Shown here: positions 55,176 to 64,000 of the stretch, in pieces
Numbering within the stretch: the stretch's first letter is position 1
Layout: the number at the start of each line of letters is the position of its first letter
From: Symmetrospora coprosmae
Lineage: Eukaryota; Basidiomycota; Cystobasidiomycetes; Symmetrosporaceae
Reading direction: 5' to 3'
Length of the DNA stretch: 64,000 nucleotides
Assembly: GCA_008802785.1 (NCBI GenBank)
Contig: VUYT01000012.1
Span: 372,001 to 436,000, forward strand
Program-made: the position numbers and the translations under genes
The notes under the pieces: model-generated
What the model was told of the DNA's origin: nothing
The model's database searches: none
The model's input: only the letters and a program-made list of their open reading frames with translations

Positions 55176-56625
55176 ATGCGAGCGGCAAGCTTCTCTATCG
55201 CCGCCGTCATCCTGGGCGGGCAGGGGGTCGCAGCCTGGGGAGTCGCCGGTGGGTAGAGACTCAGTCGCGAGCGGGTCCCCGAAGTCGAGTGGAGTGTGAG
55301 CCCGCACCTGACAGCATCCGCGCCATCGCCTCAGGACACCAGATAGTGGCGACCATCGCTCAGGGTGCGTAGCGTAGACTCTCTGCTGGAGCAGCGTCGT
55401 CATCTCCCTTTCCTTACCCTTCCCCTTCCCCTCGTCTCTGGCTCACGTGCCCCCCTTTCTCGCGCCTACCCAGTCCACTTGCACCCCTCGACACGAGCTG
55501 CCATAGCAGAAATCCTCCCGGAATGGACCAAGGGACAGCTGGCCTCCATCGCCGCCTGGCCTGACCGCGTCCGCATGCATTACCCCTGGAGCGGACAACT
55601 GCATTACGCCACGCCTATCGACCCAGAGCACCCTCCTGAGAATTGCGCTTGGGAGGGAACCTTCAAGACTGAGAGAAACGTCATCAATGGTGCGCATCGG
55701 TCCCCTAGGTTCCTGCATGTCTCGGCCGCTGACGTTCTCGACATCCGGGGACGCATCCACAGCTATTCAGAACTACACAATCCGCTTCGGCCTGGATCAG
55801 GACGATATCGATCTACGCTTCCTCGTGCACTACGTGGGCTCTATGCGCCTGCTCCCGAAAAGCAAACTACCGACTCGCTGACGGGACTCTGTACTGCAGA
55901 TTGGGGACGTCCATCAGCCTCTGCACCTAACCGGGCGAGAGCGGGGCGGTAACGGTGATCCTGTCATCTTTGAGCGAAGGCACATGTCATTGCATGGTGA
56001 GCTCGCAATCGAGCTCCCGAGCACGTAGCGAGAAGCATTCGAGCGATGACACGTCCACCGCGCAGGCCTATGGGACACTGCGCTTCTCACCAAATCGATT
56101 CGAGAGATCCACAACTACTCGCAGCCGCTCCCTTCCAGACAGATCGAGTCGGCTCTCACTGGCTCTATCTACGATCCCTACGTCCGATGGGTGCTGTGGG
56201 AGGGCATCCGCAAGTGGTGGATCAAGGATATTCCCTCATGGCTCGAGTGCTCGGCTCCTGCTATCCAGACTGGGTCCAGCATTCGTGGCAGCCAAGCCAT
56301 CTTTGCCGGCTCCTCGAGTCCGTCCCTACGCGTGCAGAGTGCAATGGAGCGCGTCGTCTGCCCACTCGATTGGGCACCAGAAGTCCACGCATTCTGCTGC
56401 AGCCACGTGTTCCCGTCCGACTACGATATGACTGCGCCAGCCAGGGAGCTCAACACGAAGGAGTACTATGGCAAAGTACAAGATGACAAGGTCGTAGAGT
56501 CTCTTCTCGCCAAGGGTGGGCTGAGGCTCGCTGCCGTGCTCAATACGCTGCTAGCCGACGAGACAGAGCTGGCCGCGCTTGGCGCAGTTGCGACGTGGGA
56601 TGATGCGGAGCGCGCGGAGGTATGA
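55176..56625 (+). CDS. Secreted S1/P1-type zinc nuclease
   Basis: Zinc-dependent single-strand nuclease/3'-nucleotidase of the S1/P1 family. Exons: 55176-55248, 55335-55364, 55474 to ~55693, then junctions near 55770-55900 and 55999-56065, ending at 56625. Signal peptide residues 1-20 end before AWGVAGHQIV; the mature N-terminal Trp and following His are zinc ligands in this family. Others visible: LASIAAWPDRVR (Asp ligand), QLHYATPID, LRFLVHYIGDVHQPLH with the HxxxDxxxH-type cluster formed across an intron, GGNGD, and SLHGLWD. The C-terminal part has CPLDWAPEVHAFCC and GGLRLAAVLN as in P1. Probably extracellular or vacuolar, for nutrient scavenging or RNA turnover. Splice sites in the 5' part are short-exon and individually reliable by family match. 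Confidence 0.9.
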
Positions 56626-56944
56626 CAATACCGCCAAGACTGGAGGCCCGTCTCAGTCAAGCTTGACCTCTCTTTCGACCGACTATCCTGCACGATTGGC
56701 CGACTGGCTCGCCAATTGTATGTAATCAGTCCTATTTAGCGATTTCCATTCATCAGCATGTACCCGCTGTAGCATCGCAGTATTGCAATTAGCTATTCAG
56801 GGAACACAATCCTTCCATCGGAACACGAAGTCCGCGCTGATTCGGAGACTATGGGCAGAATGGCACAACAAGCACGGTAAGGAGTGCAGAAGCAGCAGGT
56901 TATGCACAAGGGCTCGAAGGCAGGATGGCTTGCAGAGAGCTCGA
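56626..56944. other. Convergent 3' intergenic region
   Basis: 319 bases between convergent stop codons. No gene recognised. Confidence 0.5.
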
Positions 56945-59497
56945 TCACGACAGCTGCCGGGCTGCATCGTCATCCCCGTCCGCAAGCGGAGAGATCGAGT
57001 CACCCGCTGGTGGCTGTACCTCCTCGTCGACGTCGATGAAGATCTCGGCGTAGTGCTCTAGTATCGTCTCGATGGCCTTGCATTGCCATTGCATGTCCTG
57101 CAGCACGGCAGCTGCCTCCTCGGGCGGCGGGCCAAGCAGCGTAGGGCCGAAGACGATTGCGAGGTTGGACCGACTCATGCTGTTGTTGCTCTCGTGCTGC
57201 CGGACCTTGTCGAGGTGACCGAGGAAGTACTTGCATGTTGCATAGTTGGCGTCTGGCAGCTCGTTGATGCGCTCGTGTAGGCGGATGTGCCGCAAGCGCC
57301 CGTTCTCTATCTCTGCTCAAGAGGAAGAATGGCCATTAGTCACGTTACGGCGCCTGTCGTGAAGAAGGCCATGTGGACGAGACTCACTTGCGGCATCGAT
57401 GAAGCCTTGGTACAAGTCGAACGTGAGCAAAGGCTCTGGCAATTCCCTGAAGAAGAGCTTCAAGACGCCCGTGATATCATTGATGTCTGTCAGGTTCTCG
57501 TCCGACTGGAGATCGACCGCCTCGACACCTGCGTAAAGACAGAGTCGGTCAATAGGCTGCAGGCAATCAGTTTCACGGAAACAGGCAACTCACTCGCTTC
57601 CAGCTTGGCTTTCAAGCGCTGAATTCTGCTTGTCGTCCCTGACAGACGGTAGATACCCGTCACATCGAGTCCGTACATTTCTATCGTTTCGGCACACTTT
57701 TCGAGCACTCTGGGGATCTCGACGCCGTCGCGCTGCATCTGCTCGCCTAGGCTGACGCCAAAATAGTTGGGTGAGGAGCCATGCGACCCCTGACCTTGCG
57801 GGTATGGGGAGGACTGTTGCGCCGACGGGTAGCTTGTCGTCTGTGACGTGGGATACGATGTGGAGGTAGCGGCGGGATATGGGTAGGCAGACAGGTTCGC
57901 TGTTCCGTTCGGTGGGGAGACCGCGGTCATGCCTCGAGGGGTCTAAAGGGAAAGGACGGCACATTTCACCCCTGCAGGGCGAGCTGTCGTCCGGACCGAC
58001 CATCTTTCGCTATTCACTCACCCTCACGAAGCCCTCTTCTGGCGGTCCTTCCCTTCTCAGCACCTTCTGACCGCTAGCGGCGAAGCTGACTGCATAGTTC
58101 TGCATGAAACTCTTGAAGTCGTCTTTGTTGTCTATACTCTCCGCAATGGACTTCAGGCCGGGCCCTTCATCTATGCTCTGGCCGTTCATTGGATTGACTG
58201 CATTCGGCGGAGATACCGTGACGGCGTCGTTGAGAAGCATGGACTCGAAAAGGAAGGCGTATCGCTCCAGGTGGAACTGTGTCCCGGTATCCACCTCATC
58301 GAGCGATTCTTTCAGACTCTGTTGAGGCAGCCCGCTCTGGTCATCAATGCGTGCCTCACAAAAGGACGGGATAGCTCCTCGCTCGAGGTCCAGCAGACAC
58401 AACCCACCTTCAGCATCCGCGGCAGTTGGAGATTGAAGTACTCTTGCCGGATGGTTTGCGTCGAAATGACCTGACCGCGATAAGCATCTGACATGCTGTT
58501 CATCTTGGCCCGTGCCTCCTCCTCCATCCGCTGCACCTGCGCAGGGTTCTTCGGCCCGCCCTTGAGTTTCCCAATCGCCTTGCCCAGCGTCCGCTTGCCG
58601 GCCGTTTGGCTGCTGCCAGGGTTCATGCTCGCCTGATTCGCCATCTCGTGGGGCGAGTTATTGACGTCTCTAGCGTTCTCTCCCGCTTTGCTGAGCAATA
58701 TACGTTCCAGATCCTCAACGGCGAGGTCGAACCTGCCTCTACTCTTCTCTGTCTGGTTCTCGCTATCTGTCAGGTTCCGCTCGAGGCGCGTCCCTAGCTC
58801 CTTTGCGGTCTTGCGCGAGCGCTCCACCTCTCGAGCCGTCTCGACGAGCTGATCTGCCATCTCGTTCAGCTGCGAGGCCATCTTGACGCGGTTGTCGGCG
58901 AGGATGTCGTGTGCACGCAGCAGCGCCTGAAATGCGGTTACGAATGAGCCTGCTTTGCCGTCGGACAGACTATATGACTCCATCCGCTCGCGAGCAAGCT
59001 TCTGCATTGCTCTGCCGTAGTCATCTTCGATCTGGGCGCGCTTCTTGAGAAAGACGCTCGTCTCCTGAGAGACGGGTGTAACCGAGCGCGCGCAGCGTGA
59101 AGCGGAGACAGGATGGAGCAAGCGGTAAGATAGGGTGTCATGGGAGGGGGCCAGTCAGCTGTGCATGCCAGTATGGACCTGGACAAAGTCCACGACAGCA
59201 GCTCACCCGGCAGCTCGCCATGGACTGCTTGATGCGGTCCATCAGCAGTGGGAAACCACAGTCGAGGTCGCAGAGCGCCCGCAGCGTCCCTTCCTCGAAT
59301 GCGACGGGGACGATCTGAGGCGGACCTCCTGCAGGCGGCGATGTGGACATGCCTCCGTACTGCTGGCTGCCGTTGCCGCTATTCTGGTAGCCTCCCACGC
59401 CCCCTGATCCTCCTCCTCCGCCGCCTGCACCACCAGCGAGGCTCAAGCTACTCGGACTCATAATGAGCGTCTCATCCGCTGGAGACGAGGCCGCCAT
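56945..59497 (-). CDS. RGD1: F-BAR and RhoGAP protein (Rgd1-like)
   Basis: Rho GTPase-activating protein with a membrane-curving F-BAR domain. About six exons. The N-terminus is Ser/Gly-rich, then the F-BAR starts at [23 protein letters not shown] and continues in the next exon with [20 protein letters not shown]-type sequence, long coiled-coil helices and a Gly/Lys-rich loop, closing around [11 protein letters not shown] Tyr/Ser/Pro-rich linker (repeated YP) leads to the RhoGAP domain: VPRVLEKC-like EIPRVLEKC, the arginine-finger loop [23 protein letters not shown] and [16 protein letters not shown]. Yeast Rgd1 acts on Rho3 and Rho4 in polarity and low-pH survival; assignment to Rgd1 rests on this domain order. 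Exact exon ends between 57300 and 58010 are approximate. Confidence 0.88.
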
Positions 59498-60215
59498 GGC
59501 GAGCGATGCTGTTCCCAGGTCGCCTCGCTGTGCACTCTACTCCGTTCGCTGCGCTGCGTGGAGGCGCGCTGGTGTGTCGCTGCAAGCAGCTCCGGCTGGC
59601 AGTGGGCGCGCGGGTCGGAAAGGTGGTGACAGCCGGACTCGGCAACGCCTGGCTGCACCGCGCAGGACCTCCGACCGACCGATTCGCACAAGGAGCCAGC
59701 TGCAGTCACTCAGGCGATATGTGGATCGTCGTCGCGAACGACTGTCGCTCTCGTTCGGCAGTCTGTAGGGACTCAAGCGCAACCGCGGAGGGAAGGGCAA
59801 GGCCGGAAGTCGAAGCGAGGGGTGTGAAAGTGCTATATAGACAGGGCAAAAACAGATTCGTGCTGCAGAACAGCTTGGGAAGCTCTTTGGCAATGGCAGC
59901 AGACTAAACGACAGGAGCTATTGCTACAAAAGATGCGCCCGACCGATGCCGGCGGATGCGAGACGCGGGAAGAGTATCGAGAACGACTGTAGACCCTTTT
60001 TTCCCTCCCTAGAGTAGACGAAGAGACGGGCAGTGGTATGTACGGAGGACGACTGCAACGAGCGAGCGAGTGGAACGGTCCGAGGGAGAGCGGCAGCTGT
60101 GAAGCGAGCCGCCTAAAGTGATGTCCAGACTGGAAAGCGCTGCGCTTCTGCAGCGCAAAGCGTAGAAAGGACGAAAAGAAGAGAGTGCACGGATCGGGTT
60201 GGAGGACATGTGCCT
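59498..60215. other. Intergenic region upstream of the RhoGAP gene
   Basis: 718 bases. A plus-strand frame of 133 codons (59506-59907) has no recognisable domain and lies in the promoter; I do not call it. A TATATAG lies near 59834. Confidence 0.45.
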
Positions 60216-61429
60216 CTACTCATCGGCCGCCTGAACAACTAGGTTGGCAAGCTGGAGCACCACCTGATTGAAGTTGGCCAGCGAGCCGGTGCCAGACGGC
60301 GAGTTGTGAAGCGGGCTGCCCGTGTTGGCTGCGCCTGCTACATCGGGTGGCAGAATCGAGGTGGCAACGGTTCCGTTGCCGAGCGTGACGGTCGTGAGTG
60401 CAGTAGCTGCCACGGTCGAGTTCATCTCGGTAGACGTGGCGTTCAGGCCAGTGAGAGTGGCGTTCGCAACTGCGCTGGGGCTGAACACAAGCGACGCCGA
60501 CGATGAAGAAGAGTGCGACGACGATGAGCTCGAGGATGAGCGGCTGGACGACGACGACGTGTGAGGTCGCTCCGAGCTCGAAGGAGGTGTCCACGTGCTG
60601 GAAGGCGTTCGCGAAGAAGATGGCGGCGTCCATGTGTACTCGGGCGTGCTCGACCATCGCGTGGACGACGTGCTCGGTGCCGGAGGAGTCCATTCTGGGG
60701 TCCACTGGCTCGTGGTGGGCTCCGGCCTCCAGGTCGTCGACGGAGGAGGGGGAGGCGGAGGCGGGGCAGGGTTGCTGTTGCCCCCGAAATTCCAGGTCGG
60801 ATAGATGAGGCCCACGTCGTGGCTAGCAAAGGCGGCAAAGAGGCTAGGCGTGAGGTCTGTGAGCGGCATGAAGGCAGGTAGTTAGCGTTGGCTCCTTCAT
60901 GGCGCATCCACTACGTCAACAGTTGCGAAACTCACCGAGTCCGCCATAGCCGCACCCAGGGCACATATCACGAATGGTAGCAACCTGCACGTTGCCGTTG
61001 TAGTTGATGGTCACCTGCTGTCCGCAGTGTGATCCTCCGTCCCATTGGTCTCTGCGAGCGGGTTGAGGGCAGATGAGCAAGGCACAGGAGGAAGGCCAGC
61101 GGTTGAAGCCACTCACGAGTTCAGAGCGACGGTCCACTCGGTGTTCTGAATGAAGCCTCCACATGCTCCCTGATGAACAGCAAAGACATTAGCTCATCGG
61201 GCCCGTACACACAGCTGGAAGGCTCGTCACCACGCCGACTCACCTGGTTACCGGTCTGGGCGTCATAGTAGCTGAACTTGCCCGTGAACCGCTTGTGCAG
61301 GTGGTTCTCCCTCTTTGCATGCTGCTGGCTCTGCTCCAGGCGTCTAGGTCCATGAGCAGAGCTGCCTGCCTGAACGAGGCCAGTGGCTGCTGTGAGCGCC
61401 AGCACGGTGTACTGGGCGAATGCGTGCAT
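60216..61429 (-). CDS. Secreted double-psi beta-barrel (expansin/RlpA-like) protein with Ser/Thr/Trp-Pro-rich tail
   Basis: Four exons: 61429-61244, 61169-61117, 61051-60936 and 60856-60216, 331 residues. Signal peptide 1-~20 (FAQYTVLALTAATGLVQA), then a propeptide-like stretch with a Kex2-type Lys-Arg (NHLHKR) just before the barrel. The DPBB domain (~residues 50-130) shows TGKFSYYDAQTG, GACGGF, WTVALNS, GSHCGQQVTINYNG, IRDMCPGCGYGG and DLTPSLFAAF, with paired cysteines and the conserved catalytic-type Asp. The C-terminal ~200 residues are Ser/Thr/Pro-rich with repeated WTPP/WTPE units and a 20-Ser stretch, ending in a hydrophobic segment. Such proteins bind or loosen cell-wall polysaccharide; the tail may be O-mannosylated and wall-anchored. 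Confidence 0.88.
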
Positions 61430-62229
61430 GGTTGGTATGCCTCGCTCTTTGATGATCCTGCTTCTCCTTCCTGCCGGTGCTGCTGCTGTTCCTAGCTCTT
61501 GATGGCCTTCTTGCGTTGTGGTCGTGAGGAGGAGGGAGAAGGAAGATGGCAGCTGACGAGAAGATAATTCAGGGCAGCCTGGAACCGACCGAGATGACGG
61601 TTGTTGTTCCAGGGCTGTGTGCGGCTGATGAGATCGCCTTGTGGGTGGCTTGTCGGTGGAGTAGTTGACTGATCTTCTTCTTTTTCCGACCGAGCTCAAG
61701 GCTGTTTTGATTGCCACTCAGGGGACGGAGCTGATCCGAGGAACCCCCGTGTGCACGTGCCCGCCTGCGATGCGGCTGAAAGACAGGGGGAACTTCAAGT
61801 CGATGTGCTGCTCAACGAGAAAAGATGCCTCTCGAGTCCTGCTGGGATTTGTATGGTTCTGCTATCGGCTGTCCTGGTCATGTATCAAGGAAAGAGAGAC
61901 AGAGAGAGAGACGGACGGGAAAGAGGGTCGAGGAAAGATGCAGAAACGGCCTTGGCCTTGCGGAAAGGAGGCGTGCCGGGCGCTCAGTCCGCCTGTAGAC
62001 AGGGGGTCCGAAAGGAAGTGCTTTGGCCAGTTCGGACCGCAAGATCAATGATGGGGATGGCCGGTGAACAACGGTCGTGGACAATGGCGAAACGCATGAT
62101 GCTTGCATGCTGGCAGTGGTGACGGACGGCTCTTCACCGATGCAGCCTGTCCAAGGAACGCTTCCTTGCCTTGCCTCGCGCGGGCCCTGATGGGCGGCAG
62201 AGGTGCTGCGGAATTCCCGTTCATCATCC
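61430..62229. other. Intergenic: promoter of the barrel-protein gene and 3' end of photolyase
   Basis: 800 bases between two minus-strand genes. Plus-strand frames here (61665-62051, 61751-62122) have no domain. A GA-rich tract AAGAGAGACAGAGAGAGAGA lies at about 61890-61910. No RNA gene recognised. Confidence 0.5.
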
Positions 62230-64000
62230 TCAAAAGCTCAGCTTCTGCTGCTTGATGTGCAGCTTCGCATCGGCAGCCTCCTCCTTGGTCTTGCGCTTGG
62301 TGGCAGTTGCTGCGTTCCCTTCATCGATGTCGCCGAAGCTCCTCACGAACGCTTCCGCCGTCCCATCCAGAACCTTCGGGTCGTCGCCATGGAGGTTGGC
62401 CGCATACGCCCGCTTGATCTTGGCTACCGACGTGGCCTTGCTCTCCTTGTCGTCGACTATAGGCGCAGGGTAATGCTCCCCGATGATGCAGCCCGCCTTC
62501 TTCTGCACAGCGATAGGTGCAGTCCAAGGCGAGTAGATGTACTTGTCGGGCATGTCCTTGAGTTCCGGAACGTATGCTCGAATGAAGTCGCCCTTCTTGT
62601 CACTCTTCTGGCCGAACGTGATCGGGCTGTACGTTCGGTAGTACTGGTCTGCGGGTGAGCAAAGCCGGCGGAATTAGTAAAGGGTCGGACAACACGGCTT
62701 TGGCACGCACTGAAGAAAGCGCTTGTAGACAGCCACATCCAATTGGCAGAGTTGCTGGCAGGATCCCAGTCGACCAGCCAAGAATCGAACACCTCGGCCC
62801 CTCTCTCCCACGAAATGTACAGCTGGCGGGTCAGGAAACATGCAACGCTGTGCCGGCCTGCATCGAGCACAATAGTATCAGCGTCTTCCTACAATTATCA
62901 TGTATAGACCGATGCTGACCGAGATGATGGATCCATCCGTCGTGCTTCAGCTTCCGCATTTGAGCGTCTATCCAAGGATACCCGGTCCGACCAAATTTCC
63001 AGGCCAGGAAGCGTTGGTGCGCAGCTTCATTGCTCTCGTCGATCTTCAGCTCAGTGAGAACGTTTCCTTTTTCGTCGTGCTGATTCCTAAGATCCCAGTC
63101 GATGAATCGGCAGATAGGGTTTCCGCGGATCTCCTGGAAGTTGGCTGTCCCCGACTGGGCGCAATGGAAGAAGTCACGGAACATGATTTGTCCTATGAGA
63201 CTGACGGGTGGCTCCGAGTGAGGCCCTTTGCTTTCCTTGATGAGATTCATGATCCGCCAATAGAACGTCCGCATTGACAGACATCCAAACTTGAAATGGC
63301 CGGAAAGGAGAGTTGTCTCTGCCTTGTCGCCTATGGCGGCTGGACTTGTCTTGGGCTTCTCGAAACGTAGAGCCTCGTCCTTCCTCTTCGTAAACCACTC
63401 TTCCAGAATCTCGAGAGCTCTCGTTTCACCGCCGCGAATGAAACTTGTGGCCGGCTGCATCGCCAGCTCTTCCATTGTCGGTACGCCGAACTTGCCGTCT
63501 GGTCCGGCCATGCTTTCGTACGTAAAGTCCTTCTTTCCGTCCTCTCTGTGCTCGTAGTTAACGTCTCGAGCGCGGAAGGACTGCACTTCTGGCGCCTGTC
63601 CTTCGAGAGCCGTCGTAAAGTCGAGCTCCCCCGGCGGAGGTAGAGTTTCCGGTGTGTCAAGCGGACGCGGAGGTCTGCCAAGAATCGAAACAGCCTTCTG
63701 GTACTGAGCATATGTCATGGGTGTCTTGCCGTTGTTGGCCTTGATGGCCTCTTTGCCCTCCCATAGAGTATGTCCGTGGACAGCCAGGACGTGGACGCCA
63801 GCCTCTTCAGCAATGCGCATGACCTCCGCGTCGCGTGCCACCGAATATGCATCATCGTCTTTCTCGAATGTCAGGTGGGTAATGTTGCACGCAGCGAAGA
63901 ATAGCGTCAGGACTTCCATAGGCGAACCGCGGAGAACGAAAAGTTGAGAGGCTGGCTGAAGCCTTGTGATCGTCTCCGAGACATCGTTCATGCTCTGTTG
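62230..64000 (-). CDS. (6-4) photolyase / animal-type cryptochrome family flavoprotein, N-terminus outside window
   Basis: The gene enters from the right edge; about the first 70 residues are missing. Window exons run 63991 (after an AACAG acceptor) to 62920, then 62857 to ~62712, then ~62648 to the stop at 62230; the middle junctions reconstruct [14 protein letters not shown] and [12 protein letters not shown]. Domain parts: the end of the antenna alpha/beta domain ([14 protein letters not shown]), a linker, then the FAD-binding helical domain ([53 protein letters not shown]). These match the (6-4) photolyase/cryptochrome clade rather than CPD photolyases. The C-terminus is short with KRKTKEEA, a likely nuclear signal. 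It would repair UV lesions or sense blue light; which cannot be told here. Confidence 0.92.

Noticed and set aside
59506-59907. Plus-strand 133-codon frame upstream of the RhoGAP gene
   Set aside because: No recognisable domain or signal peptide and it occupies the promoter of the divergent neighbour.

Overview
This 64 kb window is a gene-dense piece of a fungal nuclear genome. The genes are broken by short GT-AG introns (mostly 47-105 bases, often with a CTGAC-type branch site), coding sequence is GC-rich, and many proteins carry long Ser/Ala/Pro-rich disordered stretches. The gene set (Mtr4, Trm82, Dbp9, Erv1, Coq6, Rtc4-domain protein, a Cln1-type G1 cyclin with a basidiomycete-like cyclin box) points to a basidiomycete, probably a smut relative (Ustilaginomycotina). 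That placement is inference. No transposon, retroelement, CRISPR array, rRNA or tRNA gene was recognised.

Layout. 1-4.5 kb: C-terminal end of an unidentified gene (+), then MTR4 (-). 4.6-8.2 kb: poorly resolved, holding one weak candidate gene and two diverged copies of a ~0.5 kb segment. 8.2-17 kb: three unknown proteins rich in disorder and coiled coil. 17.5-21.7 kb: a 1,271-residue RTC4-domain protein. 22.4-24.3 kb: G1 cyclin (-), with 2.8 kb of apparently gene-free DNA upstream. 27-31.6 kb: PHD-finger protein, an unknown protein and an isochorismatase-type hydrolase, all (-). 32-35 kb: secreted I9-type protease inhibitor and a two-pass membrane protein, both (+). 35.4-38.9 kb: HIT-finger protein (-) and TRM82 (+), head to head with only 37 bases between start codons. 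39-45 kb: glucose-6-phosphate isomerase (-), ERV1 (-) and COQ6 (+); the last two also diverge from a short (172-base) shared promoter. 45.3-49.6 kb: DBP9 and a GT31 glycosyltransferase. 50-54.8 kb: three tandem short-chain dehydrogenase paralogues. 55.1-56.6 kb: secreted S1/P1 nuclease. 56.9-64 kb: F-BAR/RhoGAP protein, a secreted double-psi beta-barrel protein, and a (6-4) photolyase/cryptochrome cut by the window edge, all (-).

How the genes relate. Most are ordinary housekeeping genes with no pathway linkage. Two divergent pairs have related roles: HIT-finger/Trm82 (RNA metabolism) and Erv1/Coq6 (mitochondrial redox). The dehydrogenase triplet is the only clear gene family expansion; one copy has lost an intron precisely and another carries a 13-base deletion that shifts the frame near its C-terminus. 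I see no convincing multi-gene novel system. The best leads are the divergent pairs, the atypical HIT finger, the dehydrogenase array and its upstream motifs, the duplicated segment at 6-8 kb, and the long upstream region of the cyclin.
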